A DNA stretch of 64,000 nucleotides from Pseudomonas fluorescens (GTDB taxonomy: Bacteria > Pseudomonadota > Gammaproteobacteria > Pseudomonadales > Pseudomonadaceae): positions 1 through 64,000 of the forward strand of contig NZ_CABVII010000002.1 in NCBI RefSeq assembly GCF_902497995.1, read 5' to 3'. Below, piece after piece: positions 26,868-34,697 of this stretch. Position 1 is the stretch's first letter; the number at the start of each line of letters is the position of its first letter. The notes under the pieces were generated by a model. The model was given only the letters and a program-made list of their open reading frames with translations, did not search any database and was not told where the DNA came from. The translations under genes were made by a program, and so were the position numbers.

Positions 26868-27243
26868 TCGGCGGTTGATGGCGCCCATGTGCGGCTTCAC
26901 ATTGCTGGAAATCATGGTGGCCCTGGCAATCTTTGCGACCCTGGCAGCGGCCGTACTGTCCGCCAGCCAATACGTGGTGAAGCAAACCGGCGGGGTCGAA
27001 GAACGACTCTTCGCGGCATGGCTGGCAGATAACCGGTTGAATGAACTGCGCCTGCAACCCCGGGTGGCTGCCGGACAACAGCAACAGATCGTGCACATGG
27101 ATCGCCGCGACTGGTTATTGCGTCAGCACATCAGTGTCGCGAAGGACCCGCGCCTGCTCCAGATCGATATTGACGTCAGCCTTTCCGGTCGTGAGCAGAC
27201 CTTGCACCGTGCCAGCGGCTGGATACCCGCTCGTCATGAGTAA
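26860..27243 (+). CDS. gspI: Minor pseudopilin GspI
   Basis: 127 residues. Leader MASRRLMAPMCG, then FTLLEIMVALAIFATLAAA with Glu at mature position 5. The family motif AAWLADNRLNELRL follows at about 47-60. GspI nucleates the tip complex with GspJ and GspK. Overlaps both neighbours by eight bases. Confidence 0.93.
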   Translation: MASRRLMAPMCGFTLLEIMVALAIFATLAAAVLSASQYVVKQTGGVEERLFAAWLADNRLNELRLQPRVAAGQQQQIVHMDRRDWLLRQHISVAKDPRLLQIDIDVSLSGREQTLHRASGWIPARHE

Positions 27244-27778
27244 ACAGAGCGGTTTCACCTTGCTGGAGCTGGTGATCGCCCTGGCGATTTTCGCGGTGCT
27301 GGGCCTCGCCAGTTGGGGGCTGTTCGATGGCGTGGTGCGCGTGCAGCAGGGCACGGCGGCACACGAACGTGAATTCAGAAGCCTGCAACGGGCGATAGCG
27401 ACGATCGAGCGGGATTTGCTGCACATCACCGAGCAGCCTGTGGTGCTTGCGCAGACGCGGTTGCAGTGGCAACGCAGCAATTGGCGCAACCCGCTGGACC
27501 AACCCCGTAGCGAGCGCCAGGCGCTGACCTATCGTCTCGACGACGGTGCGCTGTGGCGCGACAGCCAAGGGGAGGGCTCGCCGATCGTACAGCGACAAAA
27601 ATTGCTCGACGATGTTCGCGGCTTGAGTTGGCGGCTGTTCGATGGTCAGTCCGGCTGGCGCAGTGACTGGCCGACCGGGCAGGGCGTTAAAGCGCCGCTG
27701 GCGGTGCAAGTGCAATTGTCGGCGGGGCGTTTCGAGTCGATCCGTCGAGTGTTGCTATTGCCCGGGGCGCTGCCATGA
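27236..27778 (+). CDS. gspJ: Minor pseudopilin GspJ
   Basis: 180 residues from ATG 27236. The leader MSKQSG is followed by FTLLELVIALAIFAVLGLA, with Glu at mature position 5. The body has the GspJ pattern of an early AHEREFRSLQRAIATIERDL helix. The frame is open upstream into gspI, but the pilin leader fixes this start. It forms the pseudopilus tip with GspI and GspK. Confidence 0.93.
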   Translation: MSKQSGFTLLELVIALAIFAVLGLASWGLFDGVVRVQQGTAAHEREFRSLQRAIATIERDLLHITEQPVVLAQTRLQWQRSNWRNPLDQPRSERQALTYRLDDGALWRDSQGEGSPIVQRQKLLDDVRGLSWRLFDGQSGWRSDWPTGQGVKAPLAVQVQLSAGRFESIRRVLLLPGALP

Positions 27779-28626
27779 ACGGGCGGCAACGGGGCATCGC
27801 ATTGATCAGCGTATTGCTGGTCATGAGCCTGGCGCTGCTGATAACAAGTGGCTTGCTGCACAGCCACCGTTTGTTGCTGCAAAGCAGCGGACAACAATTG
27901 CAGCAGATGCACCTGCGTCAACTCGGTGTGGCCGGGGAAACCTGGGCGCTGGTGCTGTTGCAGGACGTCGCGCGGGACCCGCAAAAAACAGTCGACATGG
28001 CCCAGGACTGGGCTCGATTGACACCGGGTTTCGACATTGAAGACACGCAGATTCGCATTGATATCGAGGACTTGGCCGGGCGCTTCAATCTCAATGCATT
28101 GTTGACTCAGGGGCAGGTCGACCAGGTCACCCTCAATCGCTGGGCACGCCTGCTGGCCTTGCTCGACATTCCACCGCTGGCGTTGAGTCAGGTGGGCGCA
28201 CTACGGGAGCTGAGCCAGCTGCGCCTGCTGCCTGGGATTGACGGTCAGTTGCTGCGTCGACTGGAACCCTGGGTGGCGGTGTTACCCAAGGACGCCGTGC
28301 TGAACATCAATACGGCACCGGTGTTGGTGTTGAGGATGCTCGACGGTATGGAAGCCGAGACTGCCGACGCATTGGTCCGTCAGCGCTCGACGAGCCCATG
28401 GGCCAGTGTCCAGGCCTTTACCCAGGACCCGTTGCTGTCCGGAGCGGGCCTGAGCAGTCACGGCCTTGGCGTCAGCAGCCGCTGGCACCGGATTACGGTT
28501 CAGGTTACCCGGGGGCAGAGCACTCTGCGGCTGGCCACCGACGTCGAGCGCGACCCTGATACTCGGCAACTGAACATCCTGCAAAGACGCTTTCTTCCTT
28601 CGAGTGCCAACGAGATGCCGCGATGA
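27775..28626 (+). CDS. gspK: Minor pseudopilin GspK
   Basis: 283 residues. Leader MNGRQRG is followed by IALISVLLVMSLALLIT; there is no Glu at mature position 5, which is normal for GspK. The large alpha domain between beta strands includes LAGRFNLNALL (about 101-111) and LNINTAPVLVLRML (about 176-189). It caps the pseudopilus. Four-base ATGA overlaps on both sides. Confidence 0.93.
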   Translation: MNGRQRGIALISVLLVMSLALLITSGLLHSHRLLLQSSGQQLQQMHLRQLGVAGETWALVLLQDVARDPQKTVDMAQDWARLTPGFDIEDTQIRIDIEDLAGRFNLNALLTQGQVDQVTLNRWARLLALLDIPPLALSQVGALRELSQLRLLPGIDGQLLRRLEPWVAVLPKDAVLNINTAPVLVLRMLDGMEAETADALVRQRSTSPWASVQAFTQDPLLSGAGLSSHGLGVSSRWHRITVQVTRGQSTLRLATDVERDPDTRQLNILQRRFLPSSANEMPR

Positions 28627-29729
28627 ATACCTGGCTATACCTGACTGCCGAGGGTCTGGCCGCACCGTCGGCCGATTGGCCCTGCTGTGTATGGTCCTCC
28701 ATGGGCCAACGCCAGCCCCTGCCATTGCATCAAGCTGCGCAGGCACTGAACGGGCAGGCGGTCGATGTGCTGCTGCCGATGGAATCCTGCAGCTGGGTAC
28801 GCAGCGAACCATGGCCCTCCAAGCGCCAGCCCGGTGCGCAGGCCATTGCGTTTGCGGTTGAAGATCAACTGAGCGAAGCATTGGAAATGCTGCACTTGAG
28901 TGTCGGTGCTCGCGATCGTGAAGGACGCTACCCGGTGATGGTGATCGACCGGGAGCTCTTTGCCGGGGTGCTCGCGCTGCTGGCCGAGTCCGGCATTGCG
29001 GTGCGTTCAGTCTTCGTCGATGCCGATGTATTGCCCGGGGACCAGGCGTCGGGTGTTTGGTGGTTCGGTCGATGGCTGTTGGGCGGCGGGTTGCCGGCGC
29101 GGGTAGCCGTGTCGGACGACAGTTTGACTTTGCTCAAGGCGGCTTTGCCTTCGGACATTCAATGGTGCGACGAGCGTCAGGACTCGGTCGATGTCGATCA
29201 ATGGTTGGTAACCCGTCCCTCCCATGCCATCGACCTGCTGCAGGGCACATTTGCCCCGCGCGCAAACCCCCTGCCCTGGCGTCTGGGTGGCTTGGCGCTG
29301 CTGATGCTGTTGATGCTGAGCTGGGGCGCTACTGAAATGCGCGTCCGTTTTCTGGATAACGAAACCCGCCAGCTCTATACCCAGAGCGAACAACGGTTCA
29401 AGGCGCTTTACCCTGAGCAGAGCCGCATCGTCGACCTGGCAACGCAGTTCAAAGCGCTTCAAAGCCAACGCGCGCAGCCACAGGACACGCATACCGCGAG
29501 CCTGGTCAATCTGATCGAGCAGGTCATTGGCGCCAGCCACGTCGAAGTCCAGCGCATCGAGTTTAGCGAAGGCAGCGGCTGGAAAATCCAGCTGACTGCC
29601 AACAGCTTCGCCGAGCTTGAGCAGTTGCGCGAACGCGGGCGACAGCAAGGCGTGCCCGTCAGGCTCGACAGTGCGAGCAAAGAAGGCAATGGGGTGCGGG
29701 CGACCCTGATAGTGGAGAAAGACGCATGA
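28623..29729 (+). CDS. gspL: Type II secretion protein GspL
   Basis: 368 residues. A cytoplasmic actin-like domain (1 to about 215) binds GspE; a single transmembrane helix (about 223-238, GGLALLMLLMLSWGA) and a periplasmic ferredoxin-like domain (about 290-368) follow. Sequence conservation is low in this family, so the call relies on this topology and on its position between gspK and gspM. Confidence 0.9.
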   Translation: MNTWLYLTAEGLAAPSADWPCCVWSSMGQRQPLPLHQAAQALNGQAVDVLLPMESCSWVRSEPWPSKRQPGAQAIAFAVEDQLSEALEMLHLSVGARDREGRYPVMVIDRELFAGVLALLAESGIAVRSVFVDADVLPGDQASGVWWFGRWLLGGGLPARVAVSDDSLTLLKAALPSDIQWCDERQDSVDVDQWLVTRPSHAIDLLQGTFAPRANPLPWRLGGLALLMLLMLSWGATEMRVRFLDNETRQLYTQSEQRFKALYPEQSRIVDLATQFKALQSQRAQPQDTHTASLVNLIEQVIGASHVEVQRIEFSEGSGWKIQLTANSFAELEQLRERGRQQGVPVRLDSASKEGNGVRATLIVEKDA

Positions 29730-30157
29730 AGGCAGCCTGGCAACGCATGTCCACCCGCGAGCAACGGCTGTTGTCGGCCATGGGCGTTTTCATTCTGGCC
29801 GCCCTGGCATTCACTCTGATCTGGCAGCCGGCCCGCCAGCGGCTTGAGACAGTAGAGCGTCAGTATCAGCAGCAACTGACCTTGGCGGCGCAGCTGCAAC
29901 AGGCGCAACCCCGGGGCAACATCCCCGTCGCCATTAACCAGCCTTTGTCGCTGCGCGCCAGCGAAAGCATCACGGCAGCGGGTCTCGAGTTGCACCAGAT
30001 GGATACGGACAACGACCTGCTGCGCCTGACCCTCAGCGGCGACGCCAAGGCTCTGCTGCAATGGCTGGACCGTACCGAGCGCGACGGCGTCGCCCTGCAA
30101 TCTCTAACCCTGGAAAAGCGCGACGCCGTACTCGAGGCGCGGGTAGTGCTCAGGTAG
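29726..30157 (+). CDS. gspM: Type II secretion protein GspM
   Basis: 143 residues: a short cytoplasmic tail (MKAAWQRMSTREQRLL), one transmembrane helix (about 17-35) and a periplasmic ferredoxin-like domain that pairs with GspL. It is the last gene of the operon; no gspN or gspO follows. Its 3' end overlaps the end of the convergent MFS gene by eight bases, leaving no room for a terminator between them. Confidence 0.92.
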   Translation: MKAAWQRMSTREQRLLSAMGVFILAALAFTLIWQPARQRLETVERQYQQQLTLAAQLQQAQPRGNIPVAINQPLSLRASESITAAGLELHQMDTDNDLLRLTLSGDAKALLQWLDRTERDGVALQSLTLEKRDAVLEARVVLR

Positions 30158-31430
30158 GCGAGCTGCTCCCCGGGAGCAGCGGCAGACGCGCCAGCTTCAA
30201 CGCGATCAGCAGCGCCACCACCAGCAACGCGCTGATAAACAGCCCAATCCCGTTCCAGCCGCCCAGATGCCAGAACACCCCACCCGCCGTGCCGGCAATG
30301 CTCGACCCGGCGTAATAGCTGAACAGGTACAGCGACGACGCCTGCCCCTTGGCCTTGAGCGCGCGGCGGCCGATCCAGCTGCTGGCCACCGAATGGGCGC
30401 CGAAGAAGCCGAAGGTGAAAATCAGCATGCCGACGATCACCACCGGCAAGGGCGTAAACAGGGTCAGGGCCAGGCCGGCGATCATCAGCACGATGGTGGC
30501 CCAGAGCATTTTGCGCCGGCCAAGTCTATCGGCCAGGGCGCCGACTTTCGCCGAGCTGTAGATGCCCGACAGGTACACCACCGAGAGCAGCCCGACAAAC
30601 GCCTGATCCATGTGATACGGCTCGGCCAGCAAGCGATAACCGATGTAGTTGAACAGGGTGACAAACGCGCCCATCAGCACAAAGGCTTCGAGGAACAACA
30701 GCGGCAGGCCGGCATCACGAAAGTGCATGGCGAAGCCGTCCAGCAGGCTGCGCGGGTGCAATGAACGAGGGCGGAAGTTGCGCGACTCGGGGAGAATCTT
30801 CCAGAACACCGCCGCCGCGATCAGCGCCAGGCCACCGATCACCAGCATCGCCGTGTGCCAGCTGACGAAGTCGATCAACACCCCGGTAATCAAGCGTCCG
30901 CTCATCCCGCCGATGGCGTTGCCGGCGATATACAGGCCCATGGCCAGGCCGATGTGCTGCGGATGAATCTCTTCGCTCAGGTAAGTCATGGCGACCGCTG
31001 CCAGACCACTCAACGACAACCCTATCAGCGCGCGCATGAGCAACACGCCGTGCCAGCTCGGCATCATGGAGCTGGCGATGGTGCACAGCGCCGCCGCGAA
31101 CAACGCCGCAACCATGACCGGTTTACGCCCTACGCGGTCGGAGAGGGGACCGGTGATCAACAAACCGATGGCGAGCATGCCAGTGGCCACCGACAGAATC
31201 AGGCTGCTCTGGGCCGCGTTGATGGCGTACTCGTGGGACAGCAGCGGCATCATCGGTTGCACGCAGTAAAGCAGGGCGAAGGTCGCGAAGCCGCCGCAGA
31301 ACAGCGCGAGCACCGTGCGCATGAACATCGGTGTGCCCTTTTCGATGTAAATCTCCTTGAACCCGGCGACGACATCGTCCCGCGCGGCGGGCGGAATTTC
31401 ATGGGCGAGTGGAGCGACAACAGTTTTCAC
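30150..31430 (-). CDS. MFS transporter, YnfM/arabinose-efflux-like
   Basis: 426-residue major facilitator with about 12 transmembrane helices. The MFS loop motif GPLSDRVGRKPVM lies between helices 2 and 3, and a related GALADRLGRRKML in the second half. The start is GTG 31430 with CGAGG about seven bases ahead; a longer frame upstream has no ribosome site. The substrate cannot be read from sequence. It is divergent from a LysR regulator 118 bases away, which probably controls it; the pair matches PA5030/PA5029 in P. aeruginosa (from memory). Confidence 0.88.
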   Translation of the reverse strand: MKTVVAPLAHEIPPAARDDVVAGFKEIYIEKGTPMFMRTVLALFCGGFATFALLYCVQPMMPLLSHEYAINAAQSSLILSVATGMLAIGLLITGPLSDRVGRKPVMVAALFAAALCTIASSMMPSWHGVLLMRALIGLSLSGLAAVAMTYLSEEIHPQHIGLAMGLYIAGNAIGGMSGRLITGVLIDFVSWHTAMLVIGGLALIAAAVFWKILPESRNFRPRSLHPRSLLDGFAMHFRDAGLPLLFLEAFVLMGAFVTLFNYIGYRLLAEPYHMDQAFVGLLSVVYLSGIYSSAKVGALADRLGRRKMLWATIVLMIAGLALTLFTPLPVVIVGMLIFTFGFFGAHSVASSWIGRRALKAKGQASSLYLFSYYAGSSIAGTAGGVFWHLGGWNGIGLFISALLVVALLIALKLARLPLLPGSSSPT

Positions 31431-31497
31431 TTCAAACCTCGGAGGACGCGGCCGGTCAGGCAATGAAAAAAGCATATAGCTCGCTAATGATTCAATC

Positions 31498-31507
31498 CAA
31501 TATATTG
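31498..31507. promoter_or_regulatory. Possible LysR-type binding site in the divergent promoter
   Basis: CAATATATTG is a 10-base palindrome in the 118-base A/T-rich gap between the MFS and LysR genes, within a longer ATTCAATCC...ATTGTTCG context. Position and composition suit a regulator box, but the T-N11-A rule fits many places. Confidence 0.3.
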
Positions 31508-31548
31508 TTCGACCTGTTTGAGAGGTTTTGCGACCTAATGGAGTTTTC

Positions 31549-32451
31549 ATGGAATTGCGTCATCTGCGCTACTTCATCGCCGTTGCCGAAGAACTGCATT
31601 TTGGCCGCGCTGCCCAGGTGCTGGGCATCTCTCAACCACCGTTGAGTCAACAGATCCAGGCGCTGGAACAGGAAGTGGGCGCACGGCTTTTCGAACGTAC
31701 CAATCGTCGGGTCGAGCTGAGTGAGGCCGGTCGCTTGTTTCTGGAAGAGGCGCGGCTGGTTTTGGCGCAGGTGGATAAAGCGGCGAATGTTGCACGGCGA
31801 GCGCAGCTGGGTGAGTTGGGTGAACTGAAGATTGGCTTTACCTCGTCTGCGCCATTCAACTCGACGATCCCTCAGGCAATCTTTTCCTTTCGCCAGCAGT
31901 TTCCGGCAGTGCACTTGAATCTGCGGGAAATGAGCAGCACCCAAGTGGCCGTCGCCCTGGTGGACGAATCGATCGAGGTGGGAATCATGCGGCCGCTGAG
32001 TCTGCCGGACTCACTCAGCATGGTGGAACTGATGCGCGAGCCACTGGTGGCGGTCCTCAGCTCCAAGCATCCGTTGGTGGCCGGTAGCGAAGAAGGCTTA
32101 TTCCTCTCGGCTCTGGCTCACGAACCCTTCGTATTTTTCCCGCGCAGTTATGGCAGCGGACTTTATGCACAATTGCTCAGCCTGGCCCGGGATGCCGGCT
32201 TCAACCCGCACTTTGCACAAGAGGCGGGGGAGGCGATGACCATCATCGGTCTGGTCGCGGCGGGATTGGGGGTATCGGTGCTGCCGGCGTCTTATCAGCG
32301 GATGCGCATCGATGGTGTGGTGTATCGGCCGTTGCTGGATCCAGCGGCAGTGTCAGCGGTGTGGCTGGTGCAGCGCAAGGATCAGAAGTCGCCGATGGCC
32401 AAGGCGTTTATCGAGCTGCTGACGCGCAAGGTTGAGCCGCTGAAGCCGTGA
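31549..32451 (+). CDS. LysR-family transcriptional regulator
   Basis: 300 residues. A winged helix-turn-helix at 1-60 (MELRHLRYFIAVAEELHFGRAA, LGISQPPLSQQIQALE) precedes a periplasmic-binding-protein-like effector domain (about 90-295). ATG 31549 is preceded by GGAG with 6-base spacing. It is divergent from the MFS transporter; LysR proteins usually control the divergent gene and themselves. The CatM/BenM-like N-terminus hints at an aromatic or organic acid effector, which is a guess. Confidence 0.9.
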   Translation: MELRHLRYFIAVAEELHFGRAAQVLGISQPPLSQQIQALEQEVGARLFERTNRRVELSEAGRLFLEEARLVLAQVDKAANVARRAQLGELGELKIGFTSSAPFNSTIPQAIFSFRQQFPAVHLNLREMSSTQVAVALVDESIEVGIMRPLSLPDSLSMVELMREPLVAVLSSKHPLVAGSEEGLFLSALAHEPFVFFPRSYGSGLYAQLLSLARDAGFNPHFAQEAGEAMTIIGLVAAGLGVSVLPASYQRMRIDGVVYRPLLDPAAVSAVWLVQRKDQKSPMAKAFIELLTRKVEPLKP

Positions 32452-32466
32452 CCGCTTCGCCGTCAA

Positions 32467-32556
32467 TCGCGGGCAAGCCCGCTCCCACAGGGTTCGGCTG
32501 TGTGGCGAAAATCGTGTTTACACCGCTGAACCCTGTGGGAGCGGGCTTGCCCGCGA
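32467..32556. repeat. REP doublet, GGGCAAGCCCGCTCCCACAG subtype
   Basis: A perfect 29-bp inverted repeat (32467-32495 and 32528-32556) with a 32-base centre. It marks the junction between the LysR gene and the accessory patch that follows. Confidence 0.9.
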
Positions 32557-32581
32557 TGGCGTCCGCCAGAACACCAAAAAA

Positions 32582-32770
32582 GGGGCAGCTATCTATGACG
32601 ATGAAGTATTCATCCTATCGGAAGATATACCGCTTGCTGTAGGACGTTTCCGAAGTAATTTGGAGAGGCTACAGCACCTTGCGGCATTACCTACAACTAC
32701 GCCAGAATCCACCGGCTTGTGCGCCTTGGGGGCCGCCGGTAACTTGATTCGTGTCACTGATTCCCAGTGA
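32582..32770 (+). pseudogene. Start-less open frame, possible C-terminal remnant of a gene
   Basis: An open frame with protein-like composition runs from the REP doublet to TGA at 32768-32770. It reads AAIYDDEVFILSEDIPLAV, then RSNLERLQHLAALPTTT, and ends NLIRVTDSQ. No ATG, GTG or TTG with a ribosome site begins it; upstream the frame runs into the REP sequence. It looks like the tail of a gene whose front was lost at the REP. I do not recognise the family. It may instead be part of the leader of the next gene. Confidence 0.35.
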
Positions 32771-32965
32771 TCGGGTTTAGTAGCCCGCTTCTCCTCCCCA
32801 AACGGCTGCACAAGCGTCATTCAGTCAGGTTCGCCTGCACTTGATGGTAGCTGTGCGCATGGCACTCCTGGGTGCGCCGGATTTTGGGTAGGTGTCCGGT
32901 CTACTAACTTGCGCACAGCTGCCACCCTTACGTTTAGTAGCGAAACAGGTTGCGGCACTACTAAC
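32754..32965 (+). promoter_or_regulatory. Structured leader with alternating TTAGTAG / CTACTAA elements, candidate cis-regulatory RNA
   Basis: In order: a TCACTG/CAGTGA hairpin (32754-32770); a CGGG/CCCG hairpin with TTTAGTAG as its loop (32772-32787); a 15-bp stem with one wobble, TGGTAGCTGTGCGCA (32845-32859) with TGCGCACAGCTGCCA (32910-32924), enclosing CTACTAA (32901-32907); then TTAGTAG (32934-32940) and CTACTAA (32958-32964) just before the AGGA ribosome site (32966-32969). Each TTAGTAG can pair perfectly with each CTACTAA, so exclusive folds are possible. Function is inferred; the motifs could also be DNA operators. Confidence 0.5.
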
Positions 32966-32980
32966 AGGATTACCTTCCCA

Positions 32981-33271
32981 ATGATTAAGCCAACTCCGAA
33001 CCCGCCGGATACCGAGCCAGTCTCTGTTTCGGAATCAACCGATTCCGAAACACGCACGCCGAGCAAAATTTTCCTCATCGCCCCCGATATCGACAACCAA
33101 ACCCTGCTGGAATACGCATGCGAATCCTTGGCATCAGCGAATGTCATGGCCAGTGATTTCGCGAGGTATCTGCAAGGATCGCAGTGCAACACACTGCTGG
33201 GGATTCAGCAGTCGATCATGCTGGGAGAGCTGGCGGTGAACCGGGTGCTGGACAATCTCGATCCACTCTAG
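32981..33271 (+). CDS. DUF6124-type small protein of unknown function
   Basis: 96 residues from ATG 32981 (AGGA 11 bases ahead). N-terminal 30 residues are Pro/Ser/Thr/Glu-rich and probably disordered; the rest is helical, with IFLIAPDIDNQTLLEYACE and ASDFARYLQGSQCNTLLGIQQ, ending AVNRVLDNLDPL. I recognise this as the DUF6124 family found in fluorescent pseudomonads, whose function is not known. No membrane segment or catalytic motif is visible. An in-frame TTG at 32909 would start inside the leader stem and is rejected. Confidence 0.75.
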   Translation: MIKPTPNPPDTEPVSVSESTDSETRTPSKIFLIAPDIDNQTLLEYACESLASANVMASDFARYLQGSQCNTLLGIQQSIMLGELAVNRVLDNLDPL

Positions 33272-33277
33272 TTGGCC

Positions 33278-33373
33278 CTGGCTCGCGCGCAATGACTCCG
33301 GTTGCGATGGATGTTCCCGAAAGGGGCTTGTGAGACTCTGAGGATCCTGGGCAACCAGCCATCGCAGAGCCAG
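33278..33373 (+). other. Folded 3' region after the DUF6124 gene
   Basis: CTGGCTC (33278-33284) and TGCGATGG (33303-33310) pair with the adjacent CCATCGCA (33359-33366) and GAGCCAG (33367-33373), giving a 15-bp interrupted stem around about 50 bases. It could be a 3' UTR structure or a small RNA. Confidence 0.4.
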
Positions 33374-33410
33374 TCAGGTTAAGGGCGATGACAAGCCGAC
33401 CTGTTTGTGA

Positions 33411-33433
33411 AGGGGCGCCGAAGGGCGCCCTTT
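33411..33433 (+). terminator. Terminator-like hairpin between DUF6124 and the APE cluster
   Basis: GGGCGCC (33413-33419) pairs with GGCGCCC (33424-33430) across a GAAG loop and is followed by TTT. It lies between convergent genes and may serve both; the T tract is short. Confidence 0.6.
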
Positions 33434-33470
33434 GTCGTTGTGGTTTTACTGGAAACGTTGAACGACCAGA

Positions 33471-34697
33471 TTACGCCCACCGCCGAAAAATCAGCGACGT
33501 ATTAACCCCGCCAAACGCAAAATTATTATTCATCACATACTCATTGCTCATCTGCCGAAACTCGCCGCGCAGGTAATCGAGTTTGCCGCATTTCGGGTCG
33601 ACCTCGTCCAGGTTGAAGGTGTGCACGTACAGGTCGCGGTTCATCATTTCGATGCTGAACCAGGACTCCAGCGCACCGCAGGCGCCCAGGGTGTGGCCGA
33701 GGAAGCTCTTTTGCGAGCTGATCGGCATGTGTTCGCCGAACAGGCTGCTGGTGGCCAGGGTTTCAGCGATGTCGCCCTGTTCGGTTGCCGTGCCGTGACC
33801 GTTCACGTAGCCGATGTCCGAAGGCTGCAGCCCGGCGTCTTCCAGGGCCAGTTCCATGGCCCGGCGCATGGTGGACTGCTCTGGACGGGTGGCGTGTTGG
33901 CCATCGGCGTTACTGCCGAAACCGACGAGTTCGGCATGGATATGCGCGCCTCGGGCCAGGGCGTGTTCCAGTTCCTCGAGTACCAGCATGCCAGCGCCTT
34001 CACCGATCACCAGGCCATCGCGTCCGATGTCATACGGGCGAGGGCTGGTTTGCGGGGCATCGTTTTTCAGGCTGGTGGCGTAGAGCGCATCGAATACCAT
34101 GGCCTCGGTGGGGCACAGTTCTTCGGCGCCGCCGGCGAGCATCAGCGGCAGGCGGCCGAATTTGACCGACTCGTAGGCGTAACCGATGCCCTGGCTGCCG
34201 CTGGTGCAGGCGCTGGAGGTCGGAATCAGGCGCCCGGTCAGGCCGAAGAAGATGCTGATGTTCGCCGCGGTGGTGTGCGGCATCATGCGCACGTAGGAGT
34301 TGGCGTTCAGGCCTTCGGCCACCGAGTTGAGCAGCATGTTGCCGAAGGCCTTGATCTCGTCGGTGCTACCGGTGGACGAGCCGCAGGCCACGCCCATGCG
34401 CCCGTCCTTGATCAATGGGTTGCCCAGCAATCCGGCGTCGGCCAGCGCTTGCTCGGCAGCACCCACGGCAAGCCGCGAGACGCGGCCCATGCTGCGCAGT
34501 TGCTTGCGGGTCCAGTGGCTGGGCACTTTAAAGTCATCGATAGGCCCGGCCAGGCGCGTGTTGAGTTCGGTAAAGCGATCCCATTCGTCCATCCGGCGGA
34601 TACCGCTGCGGTTGGCTGCGAAGTTGCCGGCGATGGTCTCCCAATCGCTGCCCAGTGAGGTGATGCCGGCCATGCCGGTGACGACGACGCGCTTCAT
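33471..34697 (-). CDS. FabF-like beta-ketoacyl-ACP synthase of the aryl polyene cluster
   Basis: 408-residue ketosynthase with an intact triad: Cys164 (SSACTSGSQG), His301 (NGHGTATEQGD) and His335 (KSFLGHTLGACG, Lys330). It condenses malonyl-ACP units in chain extension, or completes extension in partnership with the chain-length factor; ApeO/ApeR-type roles are known in E. coli APE synthesis. ATG 34697 has GGAGG nine bases ahead; a GTG six bases upstream would put it too close. It is the last gene of the minus-strand operon, with one base shared with the ketoreductase stop. Confidence 0.92.
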   Translation of the reverse strand: MKRVVVTGMAGITSLGSDWETIAGNFAANRSGIRRMDEWDRFTELNTRLAGPIDDFKVPSHWTRKQLRSMGRVSRLAVGAAEQALADAGLLGNPLIKDGRMGVACGSSTGSTDEIKAFGNMLLNSVAEGLNANSYVRMMPHTTAANISIFFGLTGRLIPTSSACTSGSQGIGYAYESVKFGRLPLMLAGGAEELCPTEAMVFDALYATSLKNDAPQTSPRPYDIGRDGLVIGEGAGMLVLEELEHALARGAHIHAELVGFGSNADGQHATRPEQSTMRRAMELALEDAGLQPSDIGYVNGHGTATEQGDIAETLATSSLFGEHMPISSQKSFLGHTLGACGALESWFSIEMMNRDLYVHTFNLDEVDPKCGKLDYLRGEFRQMSNEYVMNNNFAFGGVNTSLIFRRWA

